Below are positions 46,701 to 57,493 of a stretch of 64,000 bases of DNA, one piece after another (within the stretch, counting starts at the first letter, position 1; each line of letters starts with the position of its first letter). The DNA is taken from NCBI GenBank assembly GCA_022316685.1, contig JAKJHU010000039.1, positions 5,804,532 to 5,868,531 on the forward strand, in the 5' to 3' direction. The notes beneath the pieces were generated by a model. It saw only the letters and a program-made list of their open reading frames with translations, made no database searches and was not told the DNA's origin. This DNA is from Progne subis subis. Its lineage: Eukaryota > Chordata > Aves > Passeriformes > Hirundinidae. The position numbers and the translations under genes were made by a program.

Positions 46701-49700
46701 ACTGGGTCTATCTCCTTCAGCTCTCTTGGGAAGTTTAACAGTCTTGTTCTTCTGCATCTGGTGACCAAAATTCTTGAACTTGAGCTATTTTAGGATGGCC
46801 CCAATATTGAAGAAGAGGGGAAGATTTCAGCAGATTGGTATTGATCTCTGAGATGTGCTTTCAGAGAAGAACTGAGTTCTTCTGCTGGGATATCCAAGGT
46901 ACCCCCAGAAATTAACTGATGAGATATGGATGCAATGCTGAATATTTCAGTCATGAACCTCTAACACTAAAAATAAGTGAAGTTTCAAGAGTATCCCCTA
47001 CTGCTTGAGCTTCCTTCTCTTCTAAGATCATGTGTTACACAGACGGTGAAGGTGATCTTCAATGAAAACACCAAAAATCTTCATCTTTACGGTTTGTGCA
47101 ATATTTACAGGAAACCAAATACAGGTCTAAAGGATGAAACATGTTGCAAAGATAAAAATTGCTCCAATTTTGAGCAACAGGCCAAATGTTTTGTTATCAT
47201 GAAAATGCAAACTTGAACCACCATTATAACACAGGAAAAAAAAAAAAAAAAGAGATGGAAAAGGCTGAGAGCAAATGAACAAACACATCTGACTGCTTTG
47301 TTCAGTGGTAAGACAAGAGGTGGTCAGAGGCAGAATTGATGAACTGTCACAGTATGACAAATAAGACCTCTGTTGGATGTATTGATTCTGAACAGAGAAT
47401 GACTCATGGATCTACTTCATTCTTGCTTCATTTACAGACAGTAAAGTACTTGAACAAATCATAGATGCTGCCAGAAGAGTCAGAAAAGAAAAAAATTCTT
47501 TCCCATGGATGAGTTTTTTGGGGTCAAATTTATTAATAACTGCTTGTTTTGTAGGACAGCTCATAGAGTAGAACTAATGTTTTGCACAAAGTATCACTGT
47601 CTCAACTGTACAGATGACCTTTTATGCACGTTGCAGGGTTAAGACTCAATTGAAGACTCGTAAAGATTACCACACGACAACCTGAGCATACTAGTATGCA
47701 TATTTGTCAACTATACATGCATGCACAGGAGCTCATTTTTTGTGCTTTTCATGGCCTCAAAAACTTTTTAGTAACTGGAACTTGGCAGTGAAAGTTGTAT
47801 TCACTACTTTTCTCAAATACTACAAGCAGCAATATGTTTTTTGTTCTCCTTGTTTCATCATAGAGGATTTATAGGCATTAAGCAGAGATTTCAAAGAAGC
47901 AAAATTATGTTTCAAAATTGATTTATCAAGCCAAGAGAATAGTAGGTCACGATTTTCTTTTTTCTTATTTTTTACAATTTTGCCTTCATTTAAAGAGTTG
48001 GAGTTTTTTTGTCTTGTTAATTGTCTTTATATTTGGAAAATAAGCATTGCAAACTGAATAAAGTACATACCAAAGCAATGGTCCTGAGCTGAATTCAGAA
48101 CATGTAATTCATCAAGGTTCTTTAGTTCTGCAGCCAAAGTTGGGGTTTTTTTTCAAAAATTTAACAGGACCATTCACCATCTTCCTGCAGACTAATATCC
48201 TATGTCTTGTCTTTCTCCTTATCTTGATGAAACTTTTTTCTCACTATCAGCTTTCCTTTTAAGACTGCAACCTCTCTCTACCCATTCTTTATTGCTAATG
48301 TAGCCAGGAGTCCAGGAATAACTACTACAGAGCCACTAGAATAACTAAAATTATAAAGTTACTTTTAAACCTTGAATCCTCCTGCTAAATATAATTTTAG
48401 ATCTTTAACATCTAAGAAAAAGAAAATGCAATCATACGTTTGCGCACAACTATTATTACTGCAAAATTCACTTTGTCCCTTCCCCAATTCAGAGAGCAAT
48501 CTCCACTCAACAAGCCTGCTGCTCTTTCCCTGGAAGAGACAAGAAAAATGCAAAACATGAGGTGTCCCCTGCACCTGCCACAGAGCACTCCCAATTACAG
48601 CAGTCACAACGTGGCTTTTTGTGACAGCCTGTGAGAAGTGCAGGAGGGCAGGTCTGCCGGCTTTCCTGCTGCTACAGGCCAGAGACGTGGTATGCTGGCT
48701 GCTGCCAGCAGGTTGGGATGGAAAAGGAGTGGAACATCAAGGATATGGCTTCCTCAGCTATTATACAGGCCTACTGCAATTTATATGGGAATTACACAAA
48801 CTCATGTAGTCCATTTAGAAGTGCTGATTAAGTTTAGGAGGAACCACTTTGAATTATCTGCCAAGAGCAAAAACTATTCCTTTGTGCATGGTCAGCCTTG
48901 AGTAACTCAATCTGGAACTATCCTACCAATCGTTTAGATGTCTGACTTTAATACAGAGATTAGAGAGGGTGAAGTTAGCGCAGAGTTGACCCCAACTGCC
49001 AAACTGTTTGAAGAAGGGAATTGTGAGTTAGCTTTGATCCAATGCACATCTGAAATATATATTCAGTTGCTTCTAACACCAGATAGGGTACAGCTACAAA
49101 AAAAAATGACCTGGCTGCATACTTAATTTACAACATACCAAACTCATTGAAAATTAAAAATAGCAAAATACTCTCCAAACTGTTCTTGCAGATCATGGTC
49201 TCTCAAGCCTCTCTCACCTCCCACCCTGGCCCTCCACAGTTCAGGGCAGCTGAAGCGGAGTAAAGTGCCTTCATTCCTCTTCCACAACCCTAACCGGTCT
49301 CTACAGCCTAGATATCCTGCTTGCATTGAGAGTCCCTCTCATTTCCAAGGAATACTTCTGCAGAAAATTGTCATAAACAGGAAAAGCATCAATTCAAGAA
49401 CTATGGAACAGTTTGTTTGGTAGGAGAAATGAACAATTAGTGTGTGGAAATTCCCTCTCTTGACCCTTACAAGGTGAAAGGTGAGAGCACTACAGAGAGT
49501 ACCAAATGTGATTGTGTTGGGTAAGGATTTAAGTAATTAGATACATCTGGAGGAAAGGATTAACTACACGTCTATGATACAGACTGATCAACTTTGCTTG
49601 GTTAAACTGCAAGGATATCTCTGTTCACAAACCACATGTTTGCAGTACAGTGACTGACTCAGTCAGGCGAAACACATCAAGTACAGTCTTACACAGCAGC

Positions 49701-52700
49701 AGATGACAAGGCTGAATGATTTTAGACTTCAGGGAGGTTTGGGATTATTTTTCTATTTTCTGAATTACATAGCCAAAATAATTTCTGTTCTATAATATCT
49801 TTTAATAAGGAGTCAACTTTAATGTCTAATTTAAAATGTTACAGTAAGGAAGCAAAGGGTTGAAAGGAGGTGCTGTCCAGTGTTGCAGTTTTACAGTCAC
49901 TATGCGTGCAGTGCCTTCAAATCAAATGGTCTCACCATTCCCTAGCCCTCAAAAAATCCTCGTTCCCATCTTCATGCTGCCTCCCTTTTTTTTTTTTTTT
50001 TTTTTTCCCAAGGAATTGAGTAATTGATGAAGCTACATCATATTTACTACCAGGAAACAGACCCAGAATAAAACCCACCTGGAAAAAAGGACGATTGGAG
50101 ATTTTATTTACAAACCAAGAGCGTCATAAACCAGAGAAAATGCCACAGGATGTTCCAGTAAATCTGTCAAGTCAATACTACTCATGATGATTTGCTAAAT
50201 GCTGGCTATGAGGACTGAAGTTGCCTGTGAAGTTGCATATCTAGCTTTCTACAATGTCAGAACACTTTGGGAATTAAATGAGCAAAAATTTTTGCTTCAA
50301 CTTCTGCTTGTTTTCTGTCTCCTCTAATTCCTCAAGGTAGCTGTCTGTGCCTTGCAACACAATCCAGCCCCTCCCCAAGATGCCTAAGGCATGCTAAACA
50401 GAATTACAAATGTTAGGCTGTTTGAAACACAGAGAAATATTTTATCAGTGTTTTCTTATTTTAATCATATGACTAAGAGGCAGCTAGTGTCTTGGTCTTC
50501 AGCAGAACAGCTGCAGTTCTGGAAGCTAAATCATGAAGTTAAACAGTACTTTTTGTTAAATTTAAATTAATACCAGGATGCATTTAAATTACCGTGTTTT
50601 TGTCACATAAATCTTAGGCTGTCTCCTATGTTTAACAACACCCTTTATTTTGCCATTCTCTCTAAATCACATAAGGGACATGTTCCAAAGAAACTAATAA
50701 TTTGCAAATAGTAACATTTAAGAGTGTGTTAGGAACACAGCAACAATCTCATTTTCTCTTTCAAATACACTGCATATAAACTACATACTCTAACAGAAAA
50801 GTTTATAAAACAATATCCTGACTGGGTCTAACAGCTGCAGTAATGAACCCTTGAAAAGAACACAGACTTGATTCATACCTGGAGACTCAAAAGAATTCAG
50901 CTTTTTGACAAGTAATTTAGCTTTTGAGAGGTTGGACAGCTTTAACATAGGTCCTCAGAAATGCTGCTTATTTACTACCTCCCAAGTTAGGAAGATGTCA
51001 CAGCATACCTCTCTTCTTCAAAATGGAACTGTCATGCTACCCTAGTCAGCCAGCTTGACCTCAGCAGCCTTCACTCTTGGCTTTTTCCGTCCTTTGCACT
51101 CTGCCTGCCACTTGTCTCACATTATTTCTCCTCTGCATGTTCTCAGCTCAGCACTGTGTTTCCCTATGCTGACTGAAGAACACAATATGCAGGCTGTAAA
51201 TGCCTCATACGTGCCACCCCCCCATTTTCCATGTGGCTGTCACAGGTGTGATGTGAGGATAAGAGCCTCCAGAAGAAGATGTTTTTTGGCAGCATCAGCC
51301 CTCAAAGGACAGACTACAGCATGCAGGGAGGTCAGCATTCACACATGGGGGACTATTGGCAGCAACACCCGTAACCAGAAAAGCAACATATGAATAGGTT
51401 ACTGTGGCCTTCCCTTCCTTCAACTGAAAAAAGTTTGGAGACAGAAGAAAGGATTGCTCTGCATTGTGGATTTCTTTCTATTTTTAGCATTCTTGAAAAA
51501 AGAGTCAGAAAACAAGAATACATGCTTCTTGTTAGAAGTATTTAAAATAAGAACAAAGACATAGTCCTTTTTTGACATGCTACAACACAGAAGTTCAGAG
51601 TAATGAAGAAATAAAACAGGCTCTGCTAGCATCCAGCACGATCTTGCATTTAAACTCTGTTTCTACTTGGAAAAAACTATAAACTCAACAGTTAATACTG
51701 TAATTATGTATAATGACATCTAGCATTAAAAAAAATTAAAAGTATCTCAGTTAACTGAGAGGATGAATGCAGGGAAAAGTCTTTAGTAGTCCATGTGTCA
51801 AGAAGATTATTTCTTTTGGGAAGTGAAGGAACTGTTTTGTTGTTTAGAGCACAAATACACATTTCCCATGCCAAAACAGGGACTGTTCAGCCAGTGAGTA
51901 TCTACAGGTCTACAGCAGAAATAATGGGTATCTCATCTCAACAGCAACATAACTCACAGGACTCATAACTTTTGCTAAGAGAACCTTCTTCTGGAGATAA
52001 GCTAGAGTGAGCCCAAGTTACTGTTCTGTTGTATAGGAAGGAAAGGCAGGTCTTCCCAAAATCCTCCTAATCAGTAAACAGCTGTGATTCAAGAGAAATT
52101 TGAACTGTACCTATATGGAACAACCTAAATGAAAGTTGATGTCTCCACAGAGTCCTTCTGGAGCTCTTTGGCATCCATTTCAGCCCAAGCTAAGGAGAAA
52201 CTCAAAGGCAATTTATGCTATTCAGCACGCTAATACCTCCTAGTAAGATTTCTGATCAGAAATCAGGAATAATTATCTGTCAAAACCAGGCTGGCTCTCT
52301 GCACAATTGCCTCCAGTTTCCACAAACCATTCAGAATCCTGTTTAGAGTTCCTACAGTGGGAAAGGCATGCACTGAGTAAGGACACTCATTTCTCTTCCT
52401 CATTTTTGGCAGCTCAGATCTGTCTTTCTAGATGTCAAAACACTGTGCCACTATGTTCTACCTGGAATTCTTCTCAGATAATCAAAACTTCCTCCCTGAT
52501 CCCACCCAAACAACTTGTGAACTTTTTTTCTTTTACTTTGGTAGTAAGTACCCTCTTTGTGAGACAGTACCTCCTGAAACTCCACTGTCACTCTGGAACA
52601 CCTTTGAGCAAGTTTACCTAACTTCCCTAGCTCACTTTTATCTACATATATGAGAATATACACTACTTCCTAACAATAGCTTTAAAGTAATTTTTAGAAC

Positions 52701-53595
52701 AAAAATGTATTTCTTGTAATTACTAAAAGTTATTTTCTTCTTTGATTATCAAACTCATTTAAAATTCATTTTAATTTTGAGAGTGTGAAAATTTAAATTC
52801 TGACTTTGGAATAGTGTAAGCAGCTACTTTGCTACTCTTAATTTAAAGTAGATTTGATAAACAGAAATACCCAAATAACCTTTAGCCAATTCTTAATGAA
52901 ATGCTGCATGGGAGTATCAAGAATTCTCAAACATAGGTAATGACAAAGGAGCAGGACTTCTTTTCCTACAAATGAAGTGGAAAGAACTGAAGCCAGTTTG
53001 AGCTGCCCTTTTCAAACAGGACTTGAGTCTTAAAGCAATAGGAAGTGAAATAATGTTTAAATGTGTACAGGATGTGGTTTGAACTAAGTTGCCATTATTT
53101 TAATGGCAACTTTTACCAGCATAACTGTATTAGACTAAATTTTTTACACAGCAGATTTACCCTGTTCCCCCAAATCCCTATTAAAATTATGAAAACTTAT
53201 ACAATCAGTTTTGAGTAATGATGTTACTATTGATTCCTTAGCTGTAACTATAAACACTGACTACATGAGGAAATGTATGACATTTTACAGCTAATACAGT
53301 CAAATATGTAAGAACCATCTTCCCACTAATAATTTTTAATTTGTGAAACTGAGATAACTTTCCACTTCACTGTAATGTGCTACAAAGTATTTGCTCATTT
53401 TCTCTAGAGGATAACTAATAATGAGGCACTCACTGTTTTACAAACAGTATACACAAAACACTTAATGAATATTTAACCAGCACTTACATTTTCACACTGC
53501 TTCTTTCTGGATTTTACGTGGGAAACATTGAGTCCATCAATAACAATATCAAACGGAAGTCGACTTTCCACAAATGTTTGAAAGGCCTCAAATTC
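31533..53595 (-). CDS. PRORP: PRORP (mitochondrial RNase P nuclease), partial: three exons
   Basis: Three minus-strand exons (53488-53595, 32345-32493, 31533-31728) splice in frame into about 150 residues matching the C-terminal metallonuclease (NYN/PIN-like) domain of PRORP, also called MRPP3 or KIAA0391. The protein cleaves the 5' leader of mitochondrial precursor tRNAs together with TRMT10C and HSD17B10. All four catalytic aspartates are visible: VIDGLN in the first exon, the two Asp of SEDDAF and the Asp of VTRDFLRDH in the last. The N-terminal PPR region and the central part are missing, presumably beyond 64000. The final exon with the zinc-binding His and Cys is also missing. The order and orientation relative to NFKBIA are as in human 14q13. 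Introns here are 616 bases and about 21 kb. Confidence 0.93.
32345..32493 (-). CDS. PRORP: PRORP exon: LVLGRKHML segment
   Basis: It reads [20 protein letters not shown], then KHML and onward to FFFAENI, the Ile codon being split with the next exon. The [10 protein letters not shown] block is a strong PRORP signature. The acceptor is TTTTCTGCAG and the donor AT|GTAAGT. It has 149 bases, phase 0 in and phase 2 out. Confidence 0.93.
33387..33436 (+). repeat. Exact tandem duplication of 25 bases
   Basis: A 25-base unit starting ATTCTTTAATCCTTCC occurs twice with no difference and no spacer (33387-33411 and 33412-33436). It is either a very recent duplication or an assembly artefact. It lies in the large PRORP intron. 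Confidence 0.9.
35848..36408 (+). mobile_element. CR1 LINE 3' end
   Basis: It matches the avian CR1 3' region throughout: the end of the reverse transcriptase ORF ('gaagcgattgtcccactt', 'gtggcctcgccttgagtcctg', 'ttcagcctggaggagactga'), the 3' UTR ('ctgacagagttcaacaagc') and a terminal TATGATTCTGT. It is truncated at the 5' side, as most CR1 copies are. Its ORF frame is open only over about 165 codons. Confidence 0.92.
39193..39575 (+). mobile_element. Probable solitary LTR of an endogenous retrovirus
   Basis: It begins TGTAATGTAATTGGG and has the composition of a songbird-type LTR: an A/T-rich start with repeated TGTAATG, a C-rich middle, then AATAAA (39484-39489) followed by a GAGAGAGCAGGCTC stretch. 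A GT dinucleotide tract with G runs lies at about 39415-39450. I see no adjoining gag, pol or env sequence, so it is likely a solo LTR. The family name and the target duplication are not determined. Both boundaries are approximate. Confidence 0.55.
42897..42959. repeat. Compound tetranucleotide microsatellite
   Basis: CTAT, CTGT, CTAT and CATC units follow one another. A (CTT)n tract lies just before, at 42833-42851. Length variation between individuals is likely. Confidence 0.9.
53488..53595 (-). CDS. PRORP: PRORP exon: catalytic VIDGLN motif
   Basis: Its 108 bases encode 36 complete codons, [20 protein letters not shown] and then [16 protein letters not shown]. The [10 protein letters not shown] core carries the first catalytic aspartate and is nearly identical in human PRORP. 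The donor is AAT|GTAAGT. The acceptor CAG is preceded by a (TTTA)n microsatellite rather than a normal C/T tract. Confidence 0.93.
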
Positions 53596-56286
53596 CTGAA
53601 ATAAATAAATAAATAAACACAGGGGAATAATACATTGAGTTTAATAGAAAGAAATTCCATTCAACTTTTATTAAAAAAGGAAACAAAGCCCAAATGTCTC
53701 ACTTTTCCTTTGCTGGCTACACTTCACATCATTACTTGCCCGCTTCCTAAAACAACCACACCAAAAAAACCCACTCCATCTTTGAAACCGTAAGTCTTAC
53801 ATTGGATACGTCCAATAAAACCATTACAATTAATAATTACATTACAACAGAAAGCCTAAACTTTACAGTTATCCAGATTTTCAAAATTACAATCTGAACT
53901 GTACACTTCTATAAAGACACATGCTATAGTCATTGTCATACAGCAGCTGCTGAACAAAACAAGTACACGATCTAGGAGGACATCTTCACTACTACTACCT
54001 CTTAACAGATCCAAATGATCATACTTAGGTTCTCTAGAAGAATTATGAAAACTCTGAATGCCAGTCAGTATTTAAATAAACATCCATTTAGAAAGATAGT
54101 ACTCCATTTGTGAGAAACACGTCGTTTTAAGGCTAATACCATGAACTTTCTTACTAGGCCAGAAATGTAATGCACTGATTGAGCAGAACATCCCGTTTTT
54201 CCCTCATAAGGAAACCTCTGAGGTTTAGGTTTGAGGGTCCATAAGAGAAGAACAGACTACAAGGCTAAATCTTCAGGAATTTCTACCTTTATTTTTGAGG
54301 AAAGATTTAGTAGGCTTTTTTGCAGACACTTGCATAAGATTTCTACTTTTTGTTTCTGACTGGTTTCAGTAAGAACAAGAACTCTGCATTATCCTGATGG
54401 GCAGTGACCTAGTTGCATAAATTACCTTTCTAGTAACAAGTAAGATTTATTTATCACCGACAGAGCTTTCACAGTCCAGGCTATAAATTAACTTTCACAG
54501 GAACTCAAAACAATTAATATTTCTTGCCTTCTGCAAAGGATTCAAGAAGTATTCTTCTAATCTTGCCTTCTTCCATGTAGCAATATGGCAACATACATCT
54601 AAATAAAAACCACTGCCTCAGCACCCAAAAACATGTATAGTATAGACAATTCTTCCTTGGAGAAAGAAATGAAAGAAAGAATTCATTTTTCCAGAAAATA
54701 CAATGCTGTCAGGAAGTAACAAACGATCGCTTCAAATTTAGTTGGAATGCTTGTGAAAAATTATACTAGGAAAAGGGTTATTTGTACTAAGAGTACAAAC
54801 CAAGCAAGTTAAGATGGCTCACTCAGCTGTTAAAACTTCAGGAATAATTTCCAGTTGAACAGAGGTATACCAGTCAAAAGCACAGTGGTAAAATACAGAC
54901 AATACAGGGCTCAGCCTAGCACCCTAGGAATCAATCACCTTCTATGTGATCTTTCCTTTCTTCACTGCTTAAATAAATGTTCCTATTGAGAAAGTATAAA
55001 AAGCTGGACAAGGAGATCATAATTTAAAACAAAAATAAATTGTCGATACCTATGAAGTATTTTCCCCACCCCCCTGCCCTAATATCAATGTATTTTCCAT
55101 AGATGAATAAAAATTCTCTCTGCCATCTGACAGGGACACCAAGACAGAAGGAAGTCAGTAGGAAAGGCAGCAGCAGGGATAGCAGGTGGAAACGAGTGCA
55201 AAACCAAACAATATGGATTCCTGACTTCAGGGCTTACACCATTCATGGACCTCCCTTCCCACGGTTCAAATCTGGCAAGCCATCACTGCAATACTGGATG
55301 GCTGTCTGAAATATGGGAGAGATGAAAGGGAGCCCAAATGCAGGTAAGATAGAAAAGCTCTGAGACAAAGATGAGTGAAAATAGAAAAGACAAAAAATGG
55401 AAGCAGGTGAAATGTGGTAAACACTCCAATACAGCGTTATTTTCTCAATGCTAACAAATGGCAATATTATTTGAAGTAACAGTTACAGTCAAGACTTTTT
55501 AAAGAAGCAAACTGTGTAAGTTATCTTGACTTTATGGGCTCAGTTCAATGCAAAACAAGCACTTTAAAGAGAATTTTTCAAGTGGTATTTTATTTCAAGC
55601 AACAGTGGTTATAAGGCAGCTCCTGAAAAAGTGGTTTTCCCTCATGGGCAGAGTAGATTGTTTTGTTCAGGCAATACTACAGCATGAGTTGGGGAAGCAG
55701 CAGAGGGGCTCAGTAGGTCTGCACTCTCCCTTGCCCACTCTTTGCTTGGATCCCACTCCTCTCCCCGAAGGGCAGATGGTGCAGGGCTGCCAGAAGGGTC
55801 CTGCTGACAGGCACCAGGATAGGCTCAGCACTCCTCAGAAAGTCATCTCCTGGCTCTCTGGGATTTACTCCTGCAGCTGGGGAGATGCTGCAGCTTTTTC
55901 AGTTGTCATTCCTTTGGCCACTGCACGTTTCTGCACCTTCTCCTCCTGCCCTCCTGTGTCTCCTAACAAGCTCAACAGATGCCTGACAGACAGCATTCCC
56001 TGCCAGCCTCCCAGATCAGCTCAATTGTTTTGCATCTCTATGAGTAAACTGTGCAAAACAGGGAGAGAAAGTTTGCTGGTGGCAAGCAGACTTATTCAGG
56101 CAGGGAAATGAGGAGTTAATAGCAAAGTGCAGGAGACAAATGGCCAACTTTAATTCATGTCACCAAATACAGAAGACTCCAATAAAAAGCCTCAGACAGA
56201 CTAAAAATCCCAAGGGTCGACTCATTTTCTCCTCACCACCCATATTTCCCCAGCAACACATGAGAGTGTGCTCTTTCCTTTTCCAG
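53596..56286. other. Probable PRORP intron, no exon recognised
   Basis: The exon at 53488-53595 begins in phase 0 after an acceptor, so earlier PRORP exons must lie at higher coordinates. I recognise none here. A 187-codon open frame on the plus strand (55548-56111) is long for this A/T-rich sequence but resembles no family I know. Confidence 0.4.
53599..53616. repeat. (AAAT)n microsatellite at the PRORP acceptor
   Basis: Four to five AAAT units on this strand read as TTTATTTATTTA on the coding strand and end three bases before the exon. The tract replaces the polypyrimidine run. Confidence 0.85.
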
Positions 56287-56376
56287 AAAAAAAAGAAAAA
56301 AAAAAAAAAAAAAAAAAAAGAAAAAAGAAAAAGAAAAAGAAAAAAAAAAAAAAAAAAAAAAAACCACAAAAAAAAA
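56287..56376 (+). repeat. A-rich, G-interrupted purine tract
   Basis: About 77 bases contain only A and single G bases (AAAAAG-type units), followed by two ACCAC-separated A runs. Low complexity; lysine-rich or phenylalanine-rich open frames across it are artefacts of composition. Confidence 0.9.
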
Positions 56377-56589
56377 CCACATTAAGAATGACAGAGAAGG
56401 TCTCCTCCCCTGAGAGACAGTTTTTGAGTTGCCATATTTCTCACCCTCTCTGGACACAGGGAAGGAAAAGGGCAAAGCCTGGAAATAAGCAGCAGGCTAA
56501 CCTCATCCAGACACAATACAAACACCCCAAACCTTTCACTGTAGGAGTGTACCGGATGAGCTGGAGTCAATGTTCCCCACAGCAGCCCT

Positions 56590-57126
56590 CACAGTGCTGT
56601 GTGATGCCCTGGTAGCTAGAAAGGTGTCGATAACACACCAGCGTTCTGGCTACTGCTGAGCAGTGCTCCCACAACATTAAGGCTGTGTCTCCGACATTCC
56701 CCCTCCTCAGCAGGCTGGTGGTGGGCAAAATCTTGGGAGGGGACATAACAGAGACAGCTGACTCAACCTGACCAAAGAGATATCCCATCCATGTGACACC
56801 TCCTCAGAACAACATCTAAGAGAAAGAATGGGGCGAGGGGAGGGTGCTTATTATTATGACCTTTGTTTTCTGGAGTAACTGCTATGCATACTGATGCTCT
56901 ACTTCTCAGGGAATAGCTGGACATCACCTGCCAATGGGAAGTAGAGAATATTTTATTTTTCTTTGCTTCTGCATGCAGCCTTTGCTTTTGCTTTAATAAA
57001 CTGTCTCTATCCTGATTCACAAGTGTTTTTCCATCTCATTTTATATGTCTACTGGCCTTGTCCTGTTGAGGAGTGATAGAACAGCTTAGTGGGTATCTGG
57101 TGTCCAACCAAGGCCAACCCACTACA
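56590..57126 (+). mobile_element. ERVL-type LTR, decayed
   Basis: Matches the widespread avian ERVL-type LTR. Landmarks are GATAACACACC (near 56630), 'ctactgctgagcagtgct', TTGGGAGGGGACA, 'gacagctgactcaacctgacc', the AATAAA at 56995-57000 followed by CTGTCTCTATCC, and the 3' end with 'gagtgat' and 'ccaacccactaca' at 57126. The usual TATA-like stretch is degraded. No internal retroviral sequence adjoins it. The 5' boundary is approximate and no target duplication was found. Confidence 0.8.
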
Positions 57127-57400
57127 AAGAGAGAAACTAGACAGTTCAAAGAATGCTGATCTTTTAAGGACTGGGATTTCTCTGGATTTTATGCAGATCT
57201 TGCTTCAGTCACAGTAGTAAACAGATGATTCATCCAGAGCTCCCTAAAGATATCTCCCCCATTAGCTAACTGTTAGAAGAAATTAAAGGCTTTCTTTCTA
57301 AGCAGTAAATGAAGTAGAGCACAGCTGCAGTTAGGGTACAGCTAATGAAGAGAACCCAGACATGATGGCCATCAATGCAGAACAAGGATGACATGGTTAC

Positions 57401-57493
57401 AGAATCATAGAATATGCTGAGTTGGAAGGGACCCACAAGGATCATTGAGTCCAACTCTTAGCCCTGCACAGGACCATTCCCCAAGAGTCAGGT
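57401..57493 (-). mobile_element. CR1 LINE 3' end, short
   Basis: The reverse complement reads as the last 90 bases of an avian CR1: 'gttggactcaatgatccttg', 'gggtcccttccaactcag', then TATTCTATGATTCT. It is severely truncated at the 5' side, 275 bases from the ERVL-type LTR. Confidence 0.9.

Larger units (their letters stand above)
32494..53487 (-). other. Large PRORP intron (about 21 kb)
   Basis: The sequence is A/T-rich and I see no exon between the two PRORP exons that join in phase. It carries a tandem duplication near 33.4 kb, a CR1 3' end (35.85-36.41 kb), an LTR-like element (39.2-39.6 kb), a tetranucleotide microsatellite (42.9 kb), an A run at 45860-45880 and T or A runs at 47234-47252 and 49988-50007. 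No nested gene is recognised. A 99-codon open frame at 41270-41569 is unsupported. Confidence 0.6.

Noticed and set aside
56140..56615. Lys-rich and Phe-rich open frames on both strands
   Set aside because: Produced by the A/G homopurine tract.
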